From Flavobacteriales bacterium (GTDB taxonomy: Bacteria; Bacteroidota; Bacteroidia; Flavobacteriales_D; Crocinitomicaceae), in assembly GCA_947470515.1 (NCBI GenBank), contig CANITF010000011.1:1-64000 (forward strand): a stretch of DNA of 64,000 nt, read 5' to 3'. A program made the position numbers and the translations under genes. Shown piece by piece: positions 55,915 through 63,654 of the stretch; position 1 is the stretch's first letter, and each line of letters opens with the position of its first letter. The notes beneath the pieces were generated by a model. It made no database searches. It was not told the origin of the DNA and saw only the letters and a list, made by a program, of their open reading frames with translations.

Positions 55915-57777
55915 TTATTTCTTTATGAATTTTTTAGTAACTGTTGCTTCGTCAGTTGAAATTGTTACATAGTAAACTCCATTAGAGAAAGATGCAGCAT
56001 TGAAAGACAAATTATGTGCTCCAGCTACTTCAGTTCCATTGTTTAGTGTGTAAACAATTTTTCCTGTGATATCAACTACTTCAACATTAACTGTTGATGC
56101 ATTCGCTAAAGAATAGTTAATTGTAGTTTCTCCAGATGTTGGATTAGGAAATACTTTACCAATTGTAAGAGAAGTTGAATTTTCTTCTAACGATAAAGAT
56201 GGATCAAAATTTAAACGTACATAAGGAGTTTCTGTTTGATAGTACCAAGTACCATCAGACATATCTAAAGTGAAAGTTGTTTGAGGATCAGAAGTTCCAG
56301 CATTAGCAATTGACAATCCAGAAGTAAATGAACCACATACAGCTAAATAAGTTGTTCCAGCTGTTAAGAATGCAGGGTCAACTAAAGGAACTACTAAGTT
56401 TGTGTTAACGTTTGTAGCCGTAATCAGCATTGGATTAGATTCACCTACCCAAACGAAATCTCCTGTAGCAGGGTCAACAGAATATATTTTAACAAAAAAC
56501 TCTGTTCCAATAACACTTTGACCTGAACCACCTTTTAAACGTACATTTATTCCTCTTAAAGTTTGGTCAGCAAAGATGTCAAAAAGATTTCCTGTTTCAT
56601 GACCATTTGTACCGTTAGATGAACTTCCAACTAAAACACCGTTATCACGAGCATATATATAATTTGTTACATCAAATGAAAGATTTGGAAGTGTGTTGTT
56701 TACTGGCACTTCATCTACTTCTGTTGAAGTAAGAGTGCGAGTTGCAAGGTATGTTCCAAGCGCAGAAGGTGTAAATGGAGTAGTTAAAACTAAACTATCA
56801 GAAGCACCTGCACTAATCGTTACTGGAGCACTAGAACCAACAAACGCACCTGTATTGATGTCAAGATTTAATTTAACATTTGTCATTGACATTGCACCTG
56901 TATTGTTTACATTCAATGTGTAATCAATTGGAGCTGTTTGTGTAATTGGAATTTGGTAGTAGTTTAAAAATGCTGTTCCCCAATATGAAGAAGCTATTTC
57001 TAAGTTGTAATCTGGATTTTCATAAATTTGAATATCATCAACCAACCAGTAGTAATGTGTGTTTATTTGTCCGTTTGGATCAACATTCATTGCTTCCCAA
57101 ATAAACTTAACGCGTGTATTAGACGAAAATGCAGTTGTATATGCAGTGATGTCAACAAAATACTCAAGAGGATTATTGAAATCAGATGTAGCTACGTTAC
57201 GATCAATGTTGAAGTCTAAAGGAATTGATGCTCCCCAAGTTGCACCGCCATCTTGAGAAATTGCGATGTAAAAAGGTGTTTCTTGGTAATTACAGCAATA
57301 CATAGCATCAGTTTTAAAACTTAAAACTAAACCGTTTGCAGCACCTGCAGACAAATCGATATCTGGAGAAATTGCAGCACCATCAACTGCTGTTGTAGCA
57401 AAATTAGGTTCAGTTGAATTAGGAGTATACGAATCCCAAGCCAAGAATTTTCCAGAAAGATTTTCAGGATTTGAGAAATTTACAGGATGTGTAGATCTTA
57501 AAGTCCAGTAACCAGGATTTGATCCTGAAGTAGTGTAAGTTCCGTTTGTTGTTGTCAAAGCCGTTGCACTTCCTTCAAAGTCTTCTGTCCACAAAACATT
57601 TAAAACTTTTTCAGTTTGTGTGTTTGGCTTGGAAGTTGGCGTGTTTGCTCCAGATGGAGTCGTTCTAACTTTTTCTGCATTTTGCTTTTTTGAAAATGTA
57701 TAAACTGGGGTTGTATTTTGTCCCCAAGAAATACCAACAAATGCAAGAGCAGAAAGTGTAATGTAAATTCTTTTCAT
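55915..57777 (-). CDS. T9SS type A cargo protein with MAM/choice-of-anchor-like N-terminal domain
   Basis: 620 residues from the ATG at 57777, which starts a clear signal peptide (MKRIYITLSALAFVGISWGQ); a TTG-started frame nine residues longer is rejected. After a short linker comes a jelly-roll region (about 65-255: VLWTEDFEGS, then GAAISPDIDLSAGAANGLVLSFK in part, CCNYQETPFYIAISQDGG, and HYYWLVDDIQIYEN). This resembles MAM/choice-of-anchor domains. Beta-sandwich modules follow, ending in a type A sorting domain (about 540-620: VFPNPTSGETTINYSL, VVDITGKIVYTL, FSNGVYYVTI, VTKKFIKK). It is exported by T9SS. The substrate is unknown; peptidase or lectin residues are not visible. It is a single-gene unit with a strong terminator. 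Confidence 0.87.
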   Translation of the reverse strand: MKRIYITLSALAFVGISWGQNTTPVYTFSKKQNAEKVRTTPSGANTPTSKPNTQTEKVLNVLWTEDFEGSATALTTTNGTYTTSGSNPGYWTLRSTHPVNFSNPENLSGKFLAWDSYTPNSTEPNFATTAVDGAAISPDIDLSAGAANGLVLSFKTDAMYCCNYQETPFYIAISQDGGATWGASIPLDFNIDRNVATSDFNNPLEYFVDITAYTTAFSSNTRVKFIWEAMNVDPNGQINTHYYWLVDDIQIYENPDYNLEIASSYWGTAFLNYYQIPITQTAPIDYTLNVNNTGAMSMTNVKLNLDINTGAFVGSSAPVTISAGASDSLVLTTPFTPSALGTYLATRTLTSTEVDEVPVNNTLPNLSFDVTNYIYARDNGVLVGSSSNGTNGHETGNLFDIFADQTLRGINVRLKGGSGQSVIGTEFFVKIYSVDPATGDFVWVGESNPMLITATNVNTNLVVPLVDPAFLTAGTTYLAVCGSFTSGLSIANAGTSDPQTTFTLDMSDGTWYYQTETPYVRLNFDPSLSLEENSTSLTIGKVFPNPTSGETTINYSLANASTVNVEVVDITGKIVYTLNNGTEVAGAHNLSFNAASFSNGVYYVTISTDEATVTKKFIKK

Positions 57778-57853
57778 ATTCAATTTTTTTTTTAGATTAA
57801 GCAAATATAAACCATTTTATTTATATTATAATACACTGTTAAATAATTAACTA

Positions 57854-58627
57854 CTACCGATCCTTCAAAAAAGGTAACGTTTTTCGGATTTCAGTTAATT
57901 CTTTATTTTTTAGCGTTACAATTTGAACCATTTCCTTATCCTTTGAAAGTGAAATTTCAGTTCCTATTCCGTCAATAAACCTACTTTCGCCAGAATAAAT
58001 TAATCCTTTTCCATCTTCACCGACACGATTAGCCCCTATAACATAACATTGATTTTCAATTGCTCTAGCTGCTAGTAATGTTTTCCAATGCGAGATTCTT
58101 TTCTCTGGCCAATTGGCAACATAGAGAATAACGTCGTAATTCGCTGATTGGTTGGAAGAAAAACCATTTCTCACAATTTCCGGGAATCTTAGGTCATAAC
58201 ATATCTGTAATTGAAACTTCCAATTTTTATACGCAACAATGGTTTCTGTTTTTCCAGCTTTAAAAAAATCACCTTCACCCGCTAAACCAAAAAGTTTTCT
58301 TTTATCATAAAAATTCATTGCTCCATCAGGCTGAATGAAAACCCCTCGGTTAAAATAGCTTCCATTTTCCTTTATTATCAATGAAGTATAGATTCCTGCA
58401 TTTTTGGATTTTGCAGTCGATTTTAACCAATCCAAACCCATAGAATTATCCATTGTTTCTGCTAACCGTTCAACATTCATGGAGAATCCGGTATGAAACA
58501 TTTCAGGGAGAAGAATTAAATCTATCGCTGATATGTTTTCTAAAAGTGCCTCATAATTTGATAAATTGGCTGTTTTGTTTTCCCAAATTTGATTCGCTTG
58601 AACGACCGCTACTTTTAAATCTTGCAT
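57854..58627 (-). CDS. Nitrilase-family omega-amidase
   Basis: 257 residues, the normal size. It hydrolyses the omega-amide of alpha-ketoglutaramate or alpha-ketosuccinamate. The Glu-Lys-Cys triad is visible: Glu42 (LLPEMFHTGF), Lys109 (YDKRKLF) and Cys143 (QICYDLRFPE). It is cytoplasmic. It is the second gene of an overlapping pair: its ATG lies inside the 3' end of the aminotransferase gene (13-bp overlap). The pairing with a methionine/glutamine transaminase is a known functional link, since glutamine transaminase makes the alpha-keto amide that omega-amidase removes. YafV-type proteins in E. coli have this activity. Confidence 0.9.
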   Translation of the reverse strand: MQDLKVAVVQANQIWENKTANLSNYEALLENISAIDLILLPEMFHTGFSMNVERLAETMDNSMGLDWLKSTAKSKNAGIYTSLIIKENGSYFNRGVFIQPDGAMNFYDKRKLFGLAGEGDFFKAGKTETIVAYKNWKFQLQICYDLRFPEIVRNGFSSNQSANYDVILYVANWPEKRISHWKTLLAARAIENQCYVIGANRVGEDGKGLIYSGESRFIDGIGTEISLSKDKEMVQIVTLKNKELTEIRKTLPFLKDR

Positions 58628-59742
58628 AATCTTTCTGCAGCTTGAGTTAATGTTTCAGAATCTTTTGCAAAACAGAAACGAATAAGTTGTTGATCCTGTT
58701 GATTTGCATTGAAAACAGAAATCGGAATCGTTGCCACGCCAAATTCTGTAACAAGTCTTTTTGTAAATTCCACATCTGTTTCGTGTGAAATCTTAGCATA
58801 CGAAGCAACTTGAAAATAAGATCCTTCTGAAGGGAGAAAATCAAATCGGCTGGTCTTCATAAGATGTTGAAATAAGTCTCTTTTGTCTTGATAAAAACTG
58901 CCTAATTGTGTCACATCTATTTTATCTAAATATTCTGAAAGCGCAACTTGAGCAACACTATTCACACAAAACACCAAAAATTGATGCACTTTTTTAATCT
59001 CAATCATGAGGTTTTCTGGCGCAATGATATAGCCTATTTTCCATCCTGTGATGTGAAACGTCTTTCCAAAAGAAGAAACGATAACACTTCTATTTATTAT
59101 TTTTTCTCTCGTATTTATAGAAATGTGTTTCTTCTCGAATGTGATATATTCATATACCTCATCGGAAAGCAGGATTAAATTCGGAAATTTATCCATAATT
59201 GCTTCAAGAGCCACGAAATCAGTTTCATTAAAAACGCGACCAGATGGATTGTGGGGATTATTTATTATTAAAAGTTTGGTTTTTGAAGTGATTGAATGTC
59301 CTATTCTTTCCCAGTTTGGCGTAAAATCATCGTTTAGTGGAACTCGAATGGACTTTGCGCCGGTCAAAATTACTGGCGGTTCATAACAATCGTAACTTGG
59401 ATCGAGGATAACGACTTCCTCTCCACTATTTACCAATGCTTGAATAATTGTGAATATTGCTTGCGTAGCACCCGCTGTAACTAAAATTTCTTGGGCAGGA
59501 TTTGGGCTTCGACCATAACATTTTTCTGTCAGTGCACCAATTTTTTCAAGCAATGGAGGATAACCCGCCATTGGGGCATATTGATGAATAGAATCCTTTG
59601 CGATTCTTTGTAAAATATCCGTTAGCCCAGAATCAACCGGAAAATTTGGAAAACCTTGTGACAGATTTATTGCATTATGCTCGACGGCCAGTTTCGACAT
59701 TACAGTGAAAATGGTTGTTCCCACGTTGGGTAATTTTGACAT
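58615..59742 (-). CDS. Class I/II aminotransferase (methionine/glutamine transaminase type)
   Basis: 375 residues. PLP-dependent fold-type I aminotransferase of the KAT/GTK/YbdL group. PLP-binding features are NLSQGFPNFP (27-36), QYAPMAGYPPL (54-64), NNPHNPSGR (161-169), SDEVYEYITFE (193-203) with Asp194, and the Schiff-base Lys227 in SFGKTFHITGWKIGY (224-238). The family moves amino groups from methionine, glutamine and aromatic amino acids to keto acids such as KMTB, completing the methionine salvage pathway. It is first in an overlapping operon with an omega-amidase, which drains the keto-amide made from glutamine and pulls the reaction forward. The exact substrate is not proven. Confidence 0.92.
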   Translation of the reverse strand: MSKLPNVGTTIFTVMSKLAVEHNAINLSQGFPNFPVDSGLTDILQRIAKDSIHQYAPMAGYPPLLEKIGALTEKCYGRSPNPAQEILVTAGATQAIFTIIQALVNSGEEVVILDPSYDCYEPPVILTGAKSIRVPLNDDFTPNWERIGHSITSKTKLLIINNPHNPSGRVFNETDFVALEAIMDKFPNLILLSDEVYEYITFEKKHISINTREKIINRSVIVSSFGKTFHITGWKIGYIIAPENLMIEIKKVHQFLVFCVNSVAQVALSEYLDKIDVTQLGSFYQDKRDLFQHLMKTSRFDFLPSEGSYFQVASYAKISHETDVEFTKRLVTEFGVATIPISVFNANQQDQQLIRFCFAKDSETLTQAAERLCKI

Positions 59743-59905
59743 CTACAAGTTGAATTTTAGTTAAAAGTAAAAATATTCAATCAAAATTGATGTTTGAATC
59801 TAAAGAATACATGCCTTATTTTTCTTATAATTGCTTTAAAATTAAAAGATGATACGAATAATAGCGCTATTATTTTTATGTTCTTTCAAACTGGCATTCT
59901 AAAAG

Positions 59906-61480
59906 ATGAAAAAATACCATTCCGTTTTGTTTATTTTGATGCTGCTTTTTATCTCGGCGTTATTCAATCAATTCAAAACGAATAATTTTCCACCACGATC
60001 GATGCATCAATGGAGACAAACAGATGCGTATTCAATCACCTATAATTATTACGCTGAAGGAATGCATTTTTTTGAGCCAAAGATTCATAATCAAACTTCA
60101 ACTGAAGGAAAGGCGGTTGGGGAATTCCCAATAATCTATTACATAGACGCATTAATTTGGAAAATCACTGGACCATCCTTTTTTAGTGCAAGAGTTTTGA
60201 ATTTATGCATTGCTTTTTTAGGATTATTTGCACTTTTTAAAACAATAAAACTGTTATTGAATGATTATTTTTTCGCTTTCATTATTCCTGTTCTTATTTT
60301 TTCATCGCCCCTTTATGGATTTTATTCAAACAGTTTTTTAATCAATATCCCAGCACTAAGTTTTTTATTTATAGGATGGTACTATTGCCTAAAATTTTAC
60401 TACAACAAAAGTAGTTTGCTTTTAGTAGTTTCAATCTTCTTTCTTTCCATCGCCGGACTGCTTAGACCAACTATGTTGATTGGTTTTTTACCTTTCTATG
60501 CAGTGTTATTTTTAGAACTAATAGGCTATTTTAAAAGCACGATATTTTTCAAGAAAACAGTTCACTCAGCAATTTTAATACTACCAGCAATTTTTATTTA
60601 TGGTTGGATGACTTTCACTAAAAATTACAACGCAGCAAACAATTCTAATTACTTTTTATCAACTATCCGACCAATTTGGGAAAACGAGAATATACCACTT
60701 GTTTGGTCAAAATTGAGCTTTGGGATGTTTTCAGAATGGTACCATACTTCAGTAAGAACGATTTTCTGTTTGATTTTTCTATGGCTGATTTTAAACCCAA
60801 AAAAACAGAACAAGTTTCTGTTCTTTTTTACGTGTTCTATCATATTAGAATTAATTCTTTACGTACTGCTTTGGTTCAGTAATTTTGATGTTCATGATTA
60901 CTATTTAATTGAATTTTTCATTCTTGTACCACCCTTGTTAATTTGCTTTTTAATGTACTTCAAACAAAATCACGAAAGTATTTTTTACTCTAAATCTATT
61001 AGGGCAATGACCATTGTTGCAGTTTGTCTTTCTTTATTTTATGGAGCTTCTAAAACGAGAATGAAATATGATAAAAAAGTCTTTTTTCTGACTGAAATCT
61101 TTTTATCAGAAGAAGAAATTGCTTATTGGAAATGGTTCCATTGGGATTATGACATGAAATCAAAAGCTTATGAAAAAGTAACACCTTATCTGAGATCGCT
61201 TGGAATCAAACGAACTGATATTGTTGTCAGTGTTCCAGATCAAAGCCCAAATATTACTTTGTCATTGATGGATCAAAAAGGATATACTTCCATTTATTCA
61301 TCTGATGAGAACTTACACGATTATTTACCCAAATTCATAAAAAAAGGCGCTAAGTATTTAATTGTAAAAGACCCAATTATCTTGGAAAACAAAAAACTTG
61401 CGACATTCACTAAAGAAAAACTTGGAACCTTTAAGAACATTCAAATTTATAAACTACCTTCATCAAAAGAACAAAATTAA
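59906..61480 (+). CDS. GT39/PMT-like membrane glycosyltransferase
   Basis: 524 residues, multi-pass. The N-terminal segment MHQWRQTDAYSI (33-44) sits in the first periplasmic loop and resembles the WRQAD-type Asp motif of GT-C enzymes such as the PMT/ArnT group; Asp40 would be the catalytic residue. About ten hydrophobic segments follow to near residue 375 (for example VLNLCIAFLGLFALF, SLLLVVSIFFLSIAGLL, LLICFLMYF), then a soluble C-terminal domain (about 400-524) that may sit in the periplasm. Such enzymes use lipid-linked sugars to modify proteins or lipids. The acceptor is unknown. It sits upstream of a lipoprotein and an FkbM methyltransferase on the same strand, consistent with envelope glycan work. 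Confidence 0.8.
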   Translation: MKKYHSVLFILMLLFISALFNQFKTNNFPPRSMHQWRQTDAYSITYNYYAEGMHFFEPKIHNQTSTEGKAVGEFPIIYYIDALIWKITGPSFFSARVLNLCIAFLGLFALFKTIKLLLNDYFFAFIIPVLIFSSPLYGFYSNSFLINIPALSFLFIGWYYCLKFYYNKSSLLLVVSIFFLSIAGLLRPTMLIGFLPFYAVLFLELIGYFKSTIFFKKTVHSAILILPAIFIYGWMTFTKNYNAANNSNYFLSTIRPIWENENIPLVWSKLSFGMFSEWYHTSVRTIFCLIFLWLILNPKKQNKFLFFFTCSIILELILYVLLWFSNFDVHDYYLIEFFILVPPLLICFLMYFKQNHESIFYSKSIRAMTIVAVCLSLFYGASKTRMKYDKKVFFLTEIFLSEEEIAYWKWFHWDYDMKSKAYEKVTPYLRSLGIKRTDIVVSVPDQSPNITLSLMDQKGYTSIYSSDENLHDYLPKFIKKGAKYLIVKDPIILENKKLATFTKEKLGTFKNIQIYKLPSSKEQN

Positions 61481-61484
61481 CAGT

Positions 61485-61739
61485 ATGAAATTACTTTTTA
61501 TTTTCACCTCAATAATAGTGCTTGGTGCATGCAGTTCGAAAGACGAGCAATTTTGTAAATGTCTTAAAGCAGGAGAAGAATTAAACGATTTCTCATCGAA
61601 ACTCTTTAACGGAGATATTACATCTGAAAAAGCCGAAAAATTAAAAGGTTTGAAGTCGGTTAAGAAAAAAGAATGTGTCGATTATCAAATCATGAGCGGA
61701 AAGGAAATGTTAGAAAAGAAGGCTTCTTGTAAAGAATAA
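61485..61739 (+). CDS. Small cysteine-containing lipoprotein
   Basis: 84 residues from the ATG at 61485, four bases after the upstream stop codon; an in-frame extension upstream overlaps the preceding gene and is rejected. The lipobox is VLGAC, with lipidated Cys16 followed by SSKDEQ. Four further Cys residues (FCKC near 23-26, KKECVDY near 67, ASCKE near the end) could form two disulfides in the periplasm. The rest is Lys-rich and probably helical (ITSEKAEKLKGLKSVKKKE). I do not recognise a family. It is probably co-transcribed with the GT39-like gene. Confidence 0.75.
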   Translation: MKLLFIFTSIIVLGACSSKDEQFCKCLKAGEELNDFSSKLFNGDITSEKAEKLKGLKSVKKKECVDYQIMSGKEMLEKKASCKE

Positions 61740-61804
61740 AAAGATTACTGCATATCCGTTTCTTGAACAATAATTATTTTTATTTTAGCCAAAAATTATA
61801 GTAG

Positions 61805-62602
61805 ATGACAACTAAACTTGCAGATGGAACTATTGTTCATTGCCTAAGAAAACCAGAAGCGAAGATGTTGGATCATCATGTGGAAGGATATCTTCAACAT
61901 GGAATTGAAATTAATGACAATGATGTTGTTGTTGATATTGGCGCCAATATTGGCGTCTTTGGTGTTAGAGTGATGCAAAAAGCCAAAAATGTTAGCGTTT
62001 ATTGTTTAGAGCCTATCCCAGAAATTATTGAGGTGTTGTCAAAAAATGCTGTATTGCATGGCAAGGAAAATATGCACGTCCTACCTTTTGGGGTTTCAAA
62101 TGAAAATAGCACAGCTGTATTTACTTATTTTCCGAATACGCCAGCTCTTTCTACCTTGCATCCAGAACAATGGGATGTGGACCCTACCGCTTTCAAAAGG
62201 GCTGTGAAGGGAACAATGAAAAACCCACCCGAAAATATGAGATGGATGAAATGGATTCCATTGGCTTTTTCTGGAATTATTGCCAAACAATTAGTGAAAG
62301 GAAAAAAAACGGTAACGTGCGAATTAAAGACCTTGTCTTCGATTATTGAATCTGAAAAAATTCAAAAAATTGACTTGCTCAAAATTGATTGTGAAGGAGC
62401 TGAATGGGATGTTTTAACTGGTATTAGTGATAATGATTGGTTGAAAATTAAGTCGATCGTGATCGAAGTTCATAATATAGAAAATCGATTGCAGAAAGTG
62501 AAAGACTTGTTCGCACTTAAGGGATTTACTAAGCAATTTGATGAGCAAGAAAAAGGATTAGAAAATTCAGCAATGTTCAATGTATTTGCAATAAAAGTAT
62601 GA
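61805..62602 (+). CDS. FkbM-family methyltransferase
   Basis: 265 residues. SAM-dependent methyltransferase of the FkbM family. The SAM-binding loop VVVDIGANIGVFG lies at residues 41-53, followed by the acidic YCLEPIPE near 66, and LKIDCEGAEWDVL near 197-209 in the conserved C-terminal motif. FkbM-type enzymes methylate small molecules and, in surface polysaccharide loci, sugar hydroxyls or lipids; the substrate here is not known. A TATTTTAG box at 61781-61788 precedes it. Its stop overlaps the ATG of the desaturase-family pseudogene by four bases (ATGA), indicating former translational coupling. Confidence 0.9.
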   Translation: MTTKLADGTIVHCLRKPEAKMLDHHVEGYLQHGIEINDNDVVVDIGANIGVFGVRVMQKAKNVSVYCLEPIPEIIEVLSKNAVLHGKENMHVLPFGVSNENSTAVFTYFPNTPALSTLHPEQWDVDPTAFKRAVKGTMKNPPENMRWMKWIPLAFSGIIAKQLVKGKKTVTCELKTLSSIIESEKIQKIDLLKIDCEGAEWDVLTGISDNDWLKIKSIVIEVHNIENRLQKVKDLFALKGFTKQFDEQEKGLENSAMFNVFAIKV

Positions 62603-63285
62603 GTGCATCAACTATTGCTTGGTTTACTGTGTTACTTTTGGTTTTTACCAATCTAATCGGTTTGTTGTATTCCATTTTAGTTCTACACACAGATCTTTTT
62701 AATAAATTTACTATTCAGAAAAAACAATATGTAAAAGGGGTCTTTGCTAAAAGAATGCCCTTATACCTCTTTAATATCACATTGCTACTCACCATATCTG
62801 GGGTAGGTGCCTATTTTTGATTTGGCTTTTTGAAACAAGTATTTTCTATAGGAATTATTGTATTTTAAGTAGTTTTCGCTTTTGTAATAGATGACATCTT
62901 TTTTTATTTTTATCACCGTTGGTTGCACGAAAATAAATTTATGTTGAAAAATGTTCACTCCATTCATCATAAAGCCACGAAGCCTTTTCCACTAGAATAT
63001 CTTTATGCGCATCCATTTGAATGGTTAATGGGAATGGTAGGGGCATTCCTAGGATTTGCTCTTATTTTAATCTTTACGCCAGTTAATCTTTATGCATTTT
63101 GGATCTTTGGGGCATTAAGAAATTTACACGAGATCCATATTCATTCTGACCTAGAACTACCAGTTTCAAGTAAAATACCGCTACTGAGTAAGACAAAACA
63201 CCACGATGATCACCATGCTAAGCTGAATGGAAATTATTCCTCAACATTCGTTTGGATGGATAGATTTTTTAAAACGAATTTTTAG
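62599..63285 (+). pseudogene. Sterol desaturase/fatty acid hydroxylase-family gene, broken by two in-frame stops
   Basis: One reading frame from ATG 62599 to TAG 63283-63285 encodes a fatty acid hydroxylase-family membrane protein. The pieces are an N-terminal transmembrane part (MSASTIAWFTVLLLVF), a TGA at 62818-62820, a hydrophobic stretch, a TAA at 62866-62868, and then VVFAFVIDDIFF. The di-iron histidine motifs follow: HRWLH, HSIHH, HEIHIHS and KHHDDHHAK. All of this is in the same frame, so point mutations explain the damage; a compensated frameshift around the first stop is also possible because the +2 frame is open there. The intact protein would have been about 228 residues. The family hydroxylates or desaturates lipids or carotenoids. 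The start overlaps fkbM-like by four bases. Confidence 0.8.
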
Positions 63286-63386
63286 TTTTCCAATGCTCTT
63301 AGAGGAAGAAAAATCAATTTTTGCTCCGGCCTTAAAAATTGAGGACAAAGTCATTATTGTTTCCCATGTAGGAGCTGTTTCTGAGC

Positions 63387-63466
63387 CTTTCCGCGAAATC
63401 AGCGGGAGAAAGGATACAATCATTTCCCGCAGCAAACTCTACAAAAGCACTATAGGATTTATTTTA
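63387..63466 (+). repeat. 80-bp direct repeat, copy 1
   Basis: It starts CTTTCCGCGAAATCAGCGGG and ends AGGATTTATTTTA. It is the same as copy 2, base for base, by eye. It contains a hairpin (GCGGGA at 63402-63407 with TCCCGC at 63425-63430) and an alternative CCGC/GCGG stem at its start. It has a higher GC content than its surroundings. Confidence 0.85.
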
Positions 63467-63533
63467 TCATTTTTGGTTTACCGTTTTCGTTTCCTACTGC
63501 TTAGCATATTTTCTTTTGGAGTTGCTTCCGCGA

Positions 63534-63613
63534 CTTTCCGCGAAATCAGCGGGAGAAAGGATACAATCATTTCCCGCAGCAAACTCTACAAAAGCACTAT
63601 AGGATTTATTTTA
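63534..63613 (+). repeat. 80-bp direct repeat, copy 2
   Basis: This is the second perfect copy, 147 bp downstream of copy 1, with 67 bp of unrelated AT-rich sequence between them. Confidence 0.85.
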
Positions 63614-63654
63614 ATAATTTCTTTGAATTTAATCTATGGTAGACGTGTTCTTTC

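Larger units (their letters stand above)
63286..63654. other. 369-bp region with two copies of an 80-bp repeat, no confident gene
   Basis: This lies between the desaturase pseudogene and hemL. A 143-codon plus-strand frame (63227-63658) spans it and reads through both repeat copies. It has no recognisable domain, and overlaps the pseudogene end, so I do not call it a gene. The two perfect repeats are listed separately. Confidence 0.5.

Noticed and set aside
61398-61484. Longer form of the small lipoprotein starting inside the GT39-like gene
   Set aside because: The extension overlaps the upstream gene and hides the lipobox signal; the ATG at 61485 gives a normal lipoprotein.
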